A DNA stretch of 64,000 bases, from positions 62,001 through 126,000 of the forward strand of contig VWYX01001223.1 of assembly GCA_013396525.1 (NCBI GenBank), given 5' to 3'. The notes under the pieces were generated by a model. It was not told the origin of the DNA. It did no database searches and worked only from the letters and a program-made list of their open reading frames with translations. This document shows, one piece after another, positions 1-10,606 of this stretch (positions are counted from its first letter, which is position 1; every line of letters starts with the position of its first letter). Position numbers and translations under genes: made by a program. The DNA is from Chaetorhynchus papuensis. Taxonomy: Eukaryota; Chordata; Aves; Passeriformes; Rhipiduridae.

Positions 1-745
1 CTGGAGTGATATTCTGAATCTGGCAGCCATCACTTCAGGACCAGTCCCACTGAAATAAGTTTCCCTCTTACCCTTATTCCTAAGTCATCCTGCACAGTAG
101 GATACTGCAATTTTACAACTGATCCCACAGATTTTTCTAGAAATGGGGAAAATACTGGCAAATGTGCTGCCCACCAAAGCACCTCAAGCTGCTCGGTGTG
201 GGTGGGAGAGGGACCCATGCAGATTTGCAGCCAAGGCACCTCCCTGGGAGCCTAAAACACACATAATGATCATAAAAACTGAAATCCAGAGGCAGCTGGG
301 AGCAGGGCAGGAATTATCCCGGCCTTGCTGTGTAAATAACTTGGCGGCTGTTTGAAGATCCAGTGAAAACTCTGCCCTCGCTGTTTGTCAGGAGCTCCCC
401 ACCCGCCGCAAGCTTTGTTTATATTTCCCACTGGCTCGGGGAATTAACGCTCTTGGAGAGTTGTGAAACGAAACAAATGCCCAAATACAGCCTTGGAAGG
501 GGCTTTGGGAGTTCAGCAGCAGCTCCACTGTTTGCAGCTGCTCTGTCCCACGTGGCTCTGGGGGTCCCAGGGGCTGCCTGGGGCTGCCCAGCCCCAGCAG
601 TGGCTCTGCCACCAAGTACCACAAACCAGGGACTGTCCACAGTTGTTTAACTGCAACAAAGGCTTGCAAGCCTCCATCCCATCTTCTGGAACAGTTCTGA
701 GATCTCCATCCCCCACCAGAGCTCCGAGGGGAAGGTTTAACCTCC
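1..745 (-). other. CYSLTR1: CYSLTR1 3' UTR / 3' flank
   Basis: This sequence lies directly downstream of the CYSLTR1 stop on the minus strand. I see no complement of AATAAA or ATTAAA in these 745 bases, so the polyadenylation site probably lies beyond the left edge of the window. No repeat or other gene is recognisable here. Confidence 0.5.
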
Positions 746-1783
746 TTACAAAGGGGGCACGTCTGCCCTTCCATTCTCCCTCTGGCTTTCTCCAAAGGGT
801 TCCTCATCCTTGTCCTTCACGGAGACCTTTTTCCTGAAGGCTTGCGACAAGCTGGAGGAAGACACCTTCCTCAGCGTGGTGAGTCTCTGCCGGAAGTTGC
901 CCCCGGAGAAGAAGTAGAGGAGGGGGTCGAAGCAGCAGTTGGCAGCTGCCAGGGGCATGGTGACGACGACGGCTTTCTGCAGGAACACGGTGTCCCCGCA
1001 GCTGGGGCCGCGCAGGCGCAGCGCGTGCAGGTGCACCGTGCGCAGGACGTGGTACGGCGTGAAGCTCACCAGGAACGTGGCGGTGACGATGACGATCATC
1101 CACATGGCCTTGCGGCGGTTGGCCTCGTTCTTCCGCAGGGAGTTCCGCAGCAGGGTCCGGATGATCATGGTGTAGCAGATGGTGATGACGATGAAGGGGA
1201 AGATGAAGCCCACGAAGAGGGCGATGAAATCCAGGATCACCACCATGTTTGTCTTCTGGGAGTTCTCCGGCGGTTCGAAGCACTTGGTCTTGTTGCCGTG
1301 CTGGTACGTCCCGTTCCGCAGGAAGGGCGCGCTCGTCAGGATGACGAACACCCAGATGCCAACGCACACAAACTTCGCCTTCTTCTCCGACACCAGGCTG
1401 ATGTTGCGGACCGGGAAGACGATGGCGATGCAGCGGAAGAAGCTCATGGCCGTCATGAAGAAGATGCTGCAGTAGAGGTTGACGTAGAGCGCGTAGGACG
1501 AGAGGCGGCACAGGAAGTCGCTGAAGAACCAGTGGCCCTTGTGCACGTAGTAGATGACACGCAGGGGCAGGGTGAGCACGCACAGGAAGTCGGACAGGGC
1601 CAGGTTGAGCATGTAGACCTGGAAGGCCGTTTTCTGCCGGTAGGTGCGGATCAGCACGTACAGCACCACGCCGTTCCCCACAAAGCCCACGATGCTGATC
1701 ATGGAGTAGAGCGTGGAGTAGACGCTGTTGCGGAAGTCGTCGATGGAGTGGTGGCACGACAGGTTGGGGGGCAGCGCTGTCAT
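746..1783 (-). CDS. CYSLTR1: Cysteinyl leukotriene receptor 1 (class A GPCR), complete coding exon
   Basis: This is a plasma-membrane receptor for LTD4 and LTC4 that signals mainly through Gq in inflammation and smooth muscle. The frame encodes 345 residues; the human protein has about 337. Visible class A landmarks are GN at 36-37 (TM1), LALSD with D65 (TM2), C92 in TM3 that would pair with C168 in ECL2, FRC at 116-118 in place of DRY (typical of CysLT1), W144 (TM4), P196 (TM5), FTPY at 241-244 (TM6) and DPLLY at 286-290 (TM7). Residues matching the family's ligand pocket are present: R75, Y100, Y104, Y244 and R248. N-glycosylation sequons are at N7, N157 and N164. The start is the ATG at 1783; the frame is open a further six codons upstream to a GTG, but there is no earlier ATG. 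The coding sequence is uninterrupted, as usual for this family. The stop is TAA at 746-748. Identification is by recall of the human protein, with long near-identical stretches in TM1 and TM3. Confidence 0.96.
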   Translation of the reverse strand: MTALPPNLSCHHSIDDFRNSVYSTLYSMISIVGFVGNGVVLYVLIRTYRQKTAFQVYMLNLALSDFLCVLTLPLRVIYYVHKGHWFFSDFLCRLSSYALYVNLYCSIFFMTAMSFFRCIAIVFPVRNISLVSEKKAKFVCVGIWVFVILTSAPFLRNGTYQHGNKTKCFEPPENSQKTNMVVILDFIALFVGFIFPFIVITICYTMIIRTLLRNSLRKNEANRRKAMWMIVIVTATFLVSFTPYHVLRTVHLHALRLRGPSCGDTVFLQKAVVVTMPLAAANCCFDPLLYFFSGGNFRQRLTTLRKVSSSSLSQAFRKKVSVKDKDEEPFGESQRENGRADVPPL

Positions 1784-1825
1784 GGTGTCCGGCTGAGGCA
1801 CCAGCTCCTGGAGATGGTGTCAGGC
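1784..1825 (-). other. CYSLTR1: CYSLTR1 5' UTR part of coding exon, with splice acceptor
   Basis: Read on the minus strand, a pyrimidine tract (TTCTCACCCCC) ends in CAG, with the AG at the complement of 1826-1827, 42 bases before the start codon. This would be the acceptor joining a 5' noncoding exon to the coding exon. A second AG lies closer to the ATG, so the exact boundary is inferred. Confidence 0.5.
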
Positions 1826-2007
1826 CTGGGGGTGAGAACTCAGGTGAGGCAAAGCAGCACAGGAAGATAAATATCCATGATGAAATAAGAGGAAAAACCT
1901 GTCATCCCGCTCAGGAGAGAGCTGGGAAGGGATGTGGATCTGATCCATCCCCACTACATCCACCTTTCTTCACCTGGTACCAACAACTGGTTATGAGCGA
2001 CAAAACG

Positions 2008-2284
2008 TGACAGAGTCATGGAATCGCATCACAGGACCACGGAATCCTTGGAAAAGACCCTTGAGATCATCAAGTTCAACCATCAAGCACCACCACCATG
2101 ATCACCACTAATCCGTGTCCTCAAGTGCCACATCTATATGTTTTGGGACATATGATGGCTCCAGCACCTCCTTGGGCAGCCTGTTCTAAGGTTTGCCCAG
2201 CCTTTTGGTGAAGACATTTTTCCTAATATCCAATCTAAACTTCCCCTGGTGCAACTCAAGGCCAAGTCCTTGGGACATTACATT
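2008..2284 (-). mobile_element. CR1 LINE fragment, 3' end
   Basis: The plus strand reads the reverse complement of a CR1 3' region: TCATGGAATC..., GGAAAAGACCCTTGAGATCA, then the CTAATATCCAATCTAAAC block. 5'-truncated and diverged. It sits in CYSLTR1 intron 1. Confidence 0.8.
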
Positions 2285-3408
2285 ACCAGGAAATCTCTTC
2301 ACTCCTCACAAACTGAGGCAGCTACTCAGCAAAACAGCAGAGAGGGATAGCAGAGGTGACAATAGCACTATGGAATTTAAAACAGGAGGAGCAGTCCTGG
2401 ACCCTTCTAACTGTTCAGCCCTGACTCTCCTCTTTTTTAAAATTAATTTTTAGTTTCTAATGGTTCAAACGCAGAACCGCCCTTGCAGCCTAAGACCATG
2501 AAAAGCTGCGAGATCAGAACTGCAGGACAAGAGCCAGCTGAAAAAACAGGACACCACAACAACAAAAAAAGCAGAAGCTGGGTCAAGATCAGCCATGAGA
2601 ACCCACAACCGTACCATGAAAAAGCTCAAAATTGCTGTTAAGTATATTTTCATCCATAGAAACAACTTGGCAGCATTAGAGTCTGTCCCCAGGATTTACT
2701 GAAGTCAGAATTCAGAACCCCTCTAGGATGCTCAAGGCTTCCAGGTGTCAGTCAAATTTCAGATATTTTGGTGTTTGTACTCTTTCAAAAGGGCCCTTTG
2801 ATTATCTGCAATGCACAAACGACCCAAAGCCCAGCAGGTGTCAGCGAGGGGACTGTCACCACTGAGGGTAGAGGGGGTGACATTCACTAAAAATCCTCGT
2901 CAGACTGCACAAAGCCACCAGTCCGCGTGTCAAGGACCTTTTAAGCTTTAATATATAATGGCCTTAAGTCCAGCAAGCAGCCCACGATTTAAACAGCTAC
3001 TCGAGGTATTTGTCTAAGAGACAAGCAAGACTTGCTTTCTCTTGAGTTTTGCAACCAAAAGGAAACCTGATGATCACAATCAAACTCCTCAGGCGTGAGA
3101 GAACATCACACCCAGAAATGCATCTGAAAACCAACAGGAATCCCACAAAAGAGCATTTCCCACCTGAGGGAAATCACGTTTACATTTGCATCGTGAATTG
3201 AAGACAAACATCGCTTCTGCCACTTTTTTATTTGTACAGTCACGGTTCACTGAACCATTTATTTGTGCGCCGGTGAATTCAGCTCACTGGGAATGTGCAC
3301 AAGTGAAAGGGAACCGCAATGGATGAAAAAAGGTTCCCAAAGGGAGCAAAACCCTGAACAACTGCTATTCTCCCAGTATGATGCAGCACAGATAAATTTA
3401 GAGTTTGT

Positions 3409-3828
3409 CATAGAATCACAGACTGGTTTGTGTCGGAAAGAACATTAAAGCTCATCCCATTCCACCCCTGCCATGGGCAAGGACACGTTCCACTAGCCCA
3501 GGTTGCTCCAAGCCCCGTCCAACCTGGCCCTGGACACTTCCAGGGATCCAGGGGCAGCCACAGCTTCTCTGGGCACCCTGTGGCAGTGTCTCAAAGGGAA
3601 AAATTTCTGTCCCATATCCCATCTAACCCTGGCAGTGAGAAGCCATTCCCTGTGTCCTGTCCCTCCATCCCTTGTCCCAAGTCCCTCTCCAGCACTACTG
3701 GAGCCCTTTAGGCTCTGGAAGGGGCTCTGAGGTCTCCCTGGAGCCTTCTCTTCTCCAGGAGAACACTCCCAGCTCTCCCAGCCTGGCTCCGGAGCAGAGG
3801 GGCTCCAGCCCTCGGAGCGTCTCTGGCC
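3409..3828 (-). mobile_element. CR1 LINE fragment, 3' end, about 420 bp
   Basis: One of the longer copies. On the plus strand it runs from CATAGAATCACAGACTGG through GCCATGGGCAAGGACA, the AACCTGGCCCTGGACACTTC block and GTCTCCCTGGAGCCTTCTC, all CR1 3' landmarks in reverse. It abuts the CYSLTR1 CpG island. Confidence 0.9.
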
Positions 3829-3884
3829 ACCAGTAGATTACACTCAATTTAATTACACAACTCAAAAGCACAAAGTCGCTGCTG

Positions 3885-4330
3885 TCGCTCGTTCCAAGCG
3901 CAAACACGAAGCGTCTCCATCCCGAGGAACGCTCCGGGCGCTGCATTCCCGGCTGCATTCCCGACGGGAATGCCCCAAAACACCAAACGCCCCTCACAAG
4001 CCCCAAGTCCTCTCTGCGAGGGGGCGGAGCGGGGGCACAAGACAGGAACGGAGCGATCAGCGCGGCGAGCGGCCGCTAATTAACGCCGCAGCTCATTAGC
4101 GGCGCGGCTGCGCTCCGGGGGGGGATTGAGCGGCTCAAACCGGGACCTGCACAAGCGGGGGGGCACCGAGGCAAAGCCCGCACCCCGAGACCCCCCTCCC
4201 CAGTGCAGCCCTTACCGGAGCGCTGTGGGGTCGGAGCGGGCGCGATCTGCCCCAGGCGCGCCCCCGCCGCTCTTAAAGCGGGGCGCGCCCCCGGCCCCGC
4301 CCCCGGCCCCGCCCCGGCCCCACCGGGACC
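3885..4330. promoter_or_regulatory. CpG island
   Basis: CpG dinucleotides are dense here against a CpG-poor background. The island contains GC boxes, a 9-bp inverted repeat around AT-rich homeodomain-like cores (4072-4103) and the candidate CYSLTR1 first exon. It spans the presumed promoter and the first part of intron 1. Confidence 0.7.
4216..4330 (-). promoter_or_regulatory. CYSLTR1: Candidate CYSLTR1 promoter and 5' noncoding exon with splice donor
   Basis: On the minus strand the sequence CTCCG|GTAAGGGC places a good splice donor at the complement of 4214-4215, so the exon would end at 4216. Just upstream is a TTTAAG box (4272-4278), followed by stacked GC boxes (C-runs on the plus strand at 4288-4321). 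The donor, the CpG island and the receptor gene 2.4 kb downstream in the same orientation suggest the first exon and promoter of CYSLTR1. The transcription start is not determinable from sequence. Confidence 0.55.
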
Positions 4331-4664
4331 CCGAAACCTTCAGCTTTTCCAGGCTTTTCCCATCTTCCTAGGAAATAACACTTGAAAGCATCCCAGCCGT
4401 GCCCACGCCCCCCCAGTCTGGTGTGAACTGACGGGGTCCCCTCCCTTGTTCTGTTCCGTGAGTAATTTACTCCTGCTTGTAACTGGCAGGGAGCTCATCT
4501 CTGGTATCAGAGCTAACAACCTTGTTTAGAAATAGGTTTTTTATGAGACTTTTCGATGTTGGTCTCATCGGAGGGAAAACAGAATTCTCATGAATTTAGC
4601 ACTCTGTTCTTCCAGCATCCCAAAATACACTTTATTTGTCTCTTTTTTCAAACAGCTGTGGCTT

Positions 4665-4755
4665 TGTCAAGAAAAAAACAACCAAAAAACCCCAAAACAA
4701 AAATAAACAACAACAACAACAAAAACCCCAAACAAACAAAACCAAACAAACTCCA
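4665..4755. repeat. A/C-rich low-complexity tract
   Basis: AAAACAACC, AACAAC triplets and AAACAAACAAAACC units without a strict period. It may be the decayed poly(A) region of an old insertion, but no insertion body is recognisable beside it. Confidence 0.85.
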
Positions 4756-5070
4756 AGGCTGTATCAAACGAAGATCTACTTTTCCCAATTTTTAATATTT
4801 TAAGTGTGGGCTGTCCCACTCTGAATTTTCAATTAATTATATTGGCTTTCTTCTGAGGGTATATGATATGCTGTTCCCATCTTTTGCTAAGGAGTTAAGG
4901 AATTCTTCTATTCTCCCATCCCCAGTGGATTTGGCTGGAATGTGGGTGGTCACAGGGGGCTGCAGCCCTCAGGGTAGGGGGACCCAGCAGCTTTTGGCTT
5001 CTTTTGGGGCAGTGGGGAATCCTTTGGGAGAAGAAACCTTTATCCATGGTGGGAACAGCTCCAAGTGGCA

Positions 5071-5214
5071 CTGGAGCATCTGGAATTGTCCAGGGCCAGG
5101 TTGGACAGGGCTTGGAGCAACCTGGTCTGGTGGAAGGTGTCCCTGTCCATGGCAGGAGTGGGACTGGATGGGCTTGAAGGTCCCTTCCCACCCAAATCAT
5201 TCCGGGGTTCCATG
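5071..5214 (+). mobile_element. CR1 LINE fragment, 3' end
   Basis: Sense orientation: AGGTTGGACAGGGCTTGGAG, then GGAAGGTGTCCCTGTCCATG, ending in CCCTTCCCACCCAAATCATT and GGTTCCATGAT, the CR1 3' terminus. Confidence 0.9.
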
Positions 5215-5683
5215 ATCTAAGCCAGCCCTGCTGAACTCACCACATGGGTCACTCATGGACATCTCCCTGTCCCCATGGGCATCCCTGGTTCCCACCTGGT
5301 GCTGGTGTCCCCAGGCTCAGTCTGCCCAGCTCTGTTCCACGTGTTGGCAGCAGTGACCCCACGTTTTCCTGCCATGAAGCCCCCCCAGCACAGCTCTCCC
5401 TCGGTGCTGCCGTTGTGTGACCACCTGCGAGGATTCCCGGCCATTTTTCCTGCCCCAGCTCCATTTTCATGTCTGATTTTGGGGTTTCCGAAGCCACGGC
5501 GCTGTGGCTGGGGCAGTTTCTCTCTGATCTCACTCTCCATGAAGAGTGAAGGTGTGTGAGAAGGAAATGCACCTCTTCCCTCTGCCCTTCCCAAGTGTTT
5601 CCCACCTTTCCTCACATCCCCACACCCAGGAAGCCTGTCCAGCTCCCAGCAGCTGCTTGGCAGCGCACTGGGAACAGTCACAT

Positions 5684-5840
5684 CACAGGATCATGGGATA
5701 ATTCAGGCTGGAGGGGACCTCAGGAGATCTCCAGTGCAACTCCTGCTCGATCCAGGCCAGGCCAGGCTGCTCAGGGCTTTGTCCCACCTGATTTTGAAGA
5801 CTTTTGAGGATGGAGGTCCAAGAGCCTCCGAGACTGGACA
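5684..5840 (-). mobile_element. CR1 LINE fragment, 3' end
   Basis: The plus strand reads CACAGGATCATGGGATAATT then CAGGCTGGAGGGGACCTCAG, the reversed CR1 3' end of a different subfamily from the common type. Diverged; the left boundary is clearer than the right. Confidence 0.7.
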
Positions 5841-7765
5841 ATTCCTTGCACTGCCTCCAATCTCCTGTGCTGGGAGCTGCCTCTGGAGTTTGTTTTATTT
5901 GTGGTGTACATTCTGCTGTTACTGCATTCTGCCACTCCTTCTGCTTTTTTTGGTACCTTTTTTGGCCATTCCTTCTGCTTTTTGCTACTCAGTTATTTCT
6001 TCTCATTTTCTTTTTCTTTTTTTTTTTTCTGCTGTTCCCTTTTCTTTTCTGCCTTTCACTCTCACAAACAGGAAGATTTCTAGTTGCAGGGTCAGGCTGA
6101 GGTTGCTGCGGGATCAAGGAGGCTGCTGCTGCTCCAGATGTGCTGGAGTTGCTGCCAGACTTTTGGTGGGAAGGGTTTCCACTCTGAATTCATGAGGAGC
6201 TCAGACTGCAGCTCTGACATGACGTGGCAAAGATGACACATGGAATTTGGGGGGCAGGACTGGGGTACTCCCTGATGTGAGGAGACCCAGAGGAGAGCAA
6301 GGGAAGGGGAGGACTCCTAGAAGGAGTCCTGGATGAATTCCTGGAGGAATGAAGGTGAAGAAGACCCCAACAAAGTGATTCCCATCAGTTCTGATAAGAG
6401 AAATGTGATGCTCAGGCTGTAACACCTCTGATTCCCTTTCCACAGGACGATGGGGTAAGGAATAAAGGCACAAATGAGGCTTTGGAAATCTGTCTGGGAC
6501 CATCCAAACGTGGAAAAAGCCTGACCATGCTTTAGGCTTGTCACTTAGCACTGACTGACCCTCCATTGCCTTCTCCCCCTGGACCCCAAATTCCTGCAGC
6601 TCCAGCCAGGCACCAGATTCCAAGAAGTTGAGCCCTTCCTCAAGTAACCTAAATGCCACTGATCCAGCAAACTGCTCATCTGTTTACTGCAGGACTTCCA
6701 GACAACTCCTAAATGCCTAAATACCTTCTAGAGTGAATGAAAAATCCCTCCAGCATTGGCAACTTCTTCCACTCTGGCTGTTTAAGAAGGGGAGAGCAGA
6801 AAGGTTCGTTAGGACGGGTTTAGTGAGGAAGCAAACTCCTTGATAACAATGTTGCATTCTCTTTCTGCTCCTGTGACTTCCCAAAACAAGTCCTTTCTCT
6901 TGGAATCTTGTGGGACAAGGATGGTGTCCCAGCTTCAGACCTGCCCCAAGGTATTTGGAGTGGGCTGGGCCGTGTGTCACTGGCAGGGGACTCCCAGTGG
7001 CAATGCCAGCTGCAGGATTTCTCCAGAAAAACAGGACTGTGGTGATGCCTGAAATTGGGCATGGAGACCTGGGCATGCTCTGCCTGCCCTGATTAGCTGG
7101 ACTCAGCCATCCCCACCTGGAATGTGCGTGGCTAAAGTCCTCATCCCAGGAATGTCCCTCCTGGAAGTGAAGTAAAGCACAGCAGGAAAGCAGAAAGGGG
7201 AAAAAAAAAAAAAAAGAGAGGGAAGGAGGATGGAAAGCCTTTGGTGGGGGTTAACGAGGGGAGTGCACGGGAACAGCGCCCCTGGATCTGACAGGGATGC
7301 GCCCCCCCTGCAAAGGGGTGGGAACCCGCAGGGAAAGGGGAGGTTTGGATTGGTCCCCCCAGTGTGAGTGGAGATGAAGAGCCTTTCGATGCCATGAATT
7401 CTGTGCCCCGAAGGCCGGCAGCCCGCAGTCTTCCTGAAACAGGTGGGCTGTGCTCCGGGGAGTGCTGGGTCAGGGCCATCCCCCCCGCCCGGCGCGGGCT
7501 GGCTGAGTCGGTGTTTGGGTGACACAAAACCACACGGAGGAACGACGCTGTCAGCAGCTGCTGTGGGATGGCTTCGACTCCCTCCTCCTGTGCTTCCCCT
7601 TTTTTGGGGAAGTCATTTCTGCTGTTTGCCAAGGATGTGGAATCCCTTTGCTGTATCAGCTTCCGCACGGCTCCCGTCCCCCAGTGGGAGCTGCTTCTCC
7701 AGTGGATCGTCCCTTATTGTCACCTGAACTTGGGTCTGTTTGTTCCCTGGGCTCAGCACAGGGAA

Positions 7766-7890
7766 TTCACAGAATCACAGAATATTCTGAGCTGGGAGGG
7801 ACCTACAAGGATCATAAAGCCCAGCTTTGAAGGGAGTGGCTTATCCAGGGATCAAACCCACGACTGGGTGTTATCAGCACCCGGCTCCAA
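7766..7890 (-). mobile_element. TguSINE1-like SINE (tRNA-derived head, CR1-like tail)
   Basis: On the minus strand the element starts with a degraded tRNA-like region in which GATAACACC and GTGGGTTTGATCCC correspond to the anticodon arm and the TpsiC/B box of a tRNA-Ile-type head. It continues into a CR1-like 3' tail ending in repeats of ATTCTGTG. That head-tail architecture matches TguSINE1, a songbird SINE mobilised by CR1. Diverged and immobile. Confidence 0.7.
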
Positions 7891-9929
7891 CAGAGGGAAT
7901 CTGAGTTGATGTCGCACTGCCCCCATCTCCCCTGGGTTTTTAGGGAGTAATATTGAGTGACCCACCCTGGCAGCTGCGAGAAGCTGCTCCACCCAAGCCA
8001 TGAGGGCAACAAAGCTCCCTATTCCCTGGTTTTTGTGGGAGACCAGAGCTGGGGGACCTCCTGTGGAGGAAACTCCAGCCCTTGTCACTCAGCCCATCAA
8101 GTCCTACTACAAATAGAACTTTTTGAGTGGCTGCTGAGGAAAGAGGACTGAAAGAAGGTGGGGAGATGGTTGTACACTCTCAGCATGGTCTCCAATCAGC
8201 ATTTTTGGGGATAAAGCTCTTGCTCTACGGAGATGAATAAAATAAATGACTCCCAGGACTGAGTGCAAGGACCATGTTCAGCAGTCCCACCCTTGTAATC
8301 CCAAACATTTGGAGAATGATGCTCTTCTCTCACAGGCACTGATCTCTCCCCAGAAAAAGAGGTGGGGATGGGCATGGATGACAAGACTGGGAAGGACCAA
8401 AGGCATCAGTCGGGGACAACTGATTGTTTCTGTTTCCTTGACAGGGTTTCCTCTCAAAATGCAAACCCGACAGGGAGAGTTTGCATTTTCTGGGAAGTGG
8501 AGCTGACAGGGCGTGGGGACGGGGACAGGGCTGCCCCCACTGCCGCAGCTCCTGGTGCTGCAGTTCCACTCTGCCCTAAACTGATCCCCTCTGGGTTTGG
8601 AGGGAGCTCTGGGACAGAGGACAGACATTTCAGGTTCTTCTGCCAAAGAAAACTTCTGGAAATAGGGCTTTTAGGGACCCTCAAACCTGCTCTGATCCTG
8701 TCACCTTGGGCAAGTTGAGAGGATGTTGCAGTCAAAGGATGATTCGTGAGGCCAAACCTCCAGACAAGGACCCTGAGCCATCCTTCTGCTGTGGTTGGGT
8801 TGGTGAAGGACCCAGCACAGCACCGGAACTGACCCCTGTGCACCCAGCTGGTCACACTCTACATGTGGCTTTGTGAAAGACAAGGCTTGAATTTGCCCCT
8901 CTCCAGAGTCATTATGGGATGGGCTCCACCGGGCATTGAACACCTCCAAATCCAGCAGTGCTGGCTGCCAGCAAAAGCATCCCAAGTCCCTGATCAACCA
9001 CCTCAGAAAAAAGTTAAAGCCATCACAAAAACCTTTGAACTGCTGACTTGAAAAGCTGCATTTCCTTGGCTGGGGCTTTTTCGTGGTTCCAGTGTGTCGA
9101 CCTGTGAGAACAAAGAGCCACTCTGGCAGGAGATGCTGTTCTGATAGAGCCAATTGCTGCTTCCCCTTCCTGTTTTGTACGTGGAACTCGAGGGCTGCAG
9201 CAGATGGGCAGATAGGGCTGGGTTTGAGCTCTGCCTCCAGCATTTCACAAGTCCCATCACCGCTCAGGGAATGTGCAGCATCCCTCTCGGAACGCTGTCA
9301 GGGAAAAACAGCCTGAAAACGTTTTCCCATTCCTGATGGTTCATTTTTGAGGAGATGAGAATTTCTATGAGTGCTCCTGGTTTTGTAGAACTGATGGAAA
9401 ATCTGTATTATATCCAAATCTCTCCAAATTACTCTTTCATCCTAATATTTTTTTCCAGAACGGGACAGAAGTAAAGGTGCATTATTGGCCCTCAGGCTGG
9501 AACTGGGTGTGAGGGTCCTTGCAAGTAACCAGTGACTTAACCCTCCCAACTGGGGCTACTGGGAGCCTTTCTCACCCACAAAAGCAACATTTTAACTCCC
9601 TGATATTCATCTTTTGACAGCAGAGTTTTCTCATCCCAGAAAACACCAGAATTCTTTGTCACTGGAAGATGAGAAAACCAACATCCCCCCGGAAAACTCA
9701 ACAGTACAAAAGCAAACATTCCTCATGGAGAAATTTTGCTTTAATCTTCTTTTGGAAAGTAAACTGAAAAGCCAGAAATAGCCTGTGCCTGTTGGCATTC
9801 ACTTTTGGGAAAGGCATTGGGATAAACAGCAAGAAAATATGTGGATTTTTGGCATCAATATTATTTTCAGGGCTTGTAGTGCTTGGAAATTTGTTCAAAT
9901 CTAAACAGGCAAATTCATGTGAACTCATG

Positions 9930-9985
9930 AATCACAGAATAGCCAAGGCTGGAACAGAAGTTGAAGATCCCCAAGTGCAACTGTC
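9930..9985 (-). mobile_element. Short CR1 3'-end fragment
   Basis: About 55 bases reading ATCACAGAATAGCCAAGGCT on the plus strand, followed by AGATCCCC and AAGTGCAACTG. This is the extreme CR1 3' end only, so the call is tentative. Confidence 0.55.
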
Positions 9986-10507
9986 ATTGGTGGCAGTTGG
10001 AGCCTGTATTTATTTAGTGTGTCTTGTGATATAAAATTGCTGCTCGGGCTTTGAGGATGGCCAGAGAATTATCTGGGACACAGCACACATCCAGTATTTT
10101 CCACGGAATTCCAGAGATCGTGTTCAACATCTCGTGTTGGAATAAAACTGCAGCCCCTGCCAGAGGCTTTTCTCAGGAAAAATCCATCAGGATGCAAATC
10201 CTGCCTTTCACTGGAGCAGCTCCATGTTAGTTGTGGGGATACATCCGTGTGGAAATCAGATTTTTCCTTAAAAGCTATTAAGAAGAAATGCCAGGTCAGC
10301 TAAACCTCCATAATTAATCTTTGATGATCAAGCATATTTTGCCGTGGGATTAACTTTTTAATTACTCCCATTTTATTTTATTTGCACCTTTGCTTTCTGT
10401 TCTCATTCACAGTTTTACCCTGGGAAGATATGGGGAACACAAGGACAAGACCAACTTCCCAGGAGAAACCTCATTTTTCAGTTGCTACACTGACCACCAG
10501 GAGAGCT

Positions 10508-10606
10508 GGAATCATGGAATGGTTTAGGTTGGAAAAGACCCTGGAGATCATTTATCCGACCGTGATCCAGCACTGCCGAGCCAAGACCATGTGCCCAAGT
10601 GCCATT
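10508..10606 (-). mobile_element. Short CR1 3'-end fragment
   Basis: Plus strand: ATCATGGAATGGTTTAGGTT, then GGAAAAGACCCTGGAGATCA and CCATGTGCCCAAGTGCC, a reversed CR1 end of the subfamily also seen near 31.7 kb. Confidence 0.8.

Noticed and set aside
804..1757. 317-codon second minus-strand frame inside CYSLTR1
   Set aside because: It is a frame-shifted reading of the same exon, dominated by P, L, H and R, with no family features.
842..1870. 342-codon plus-strand frame antisense to CYSLTR1
   Set aside because: It is the mirror of the GC-rich receptor codons; the translation is rich in H, V, E, G and D with no domain, and the receptor frame on the other strand fully explains it.
7840..7890. 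tRNA gene
   Set aside because: Only the tRNA-like head of a SINE is present, diverged and joined to a CR1-like tail, so it is not a functional tRNA gene.
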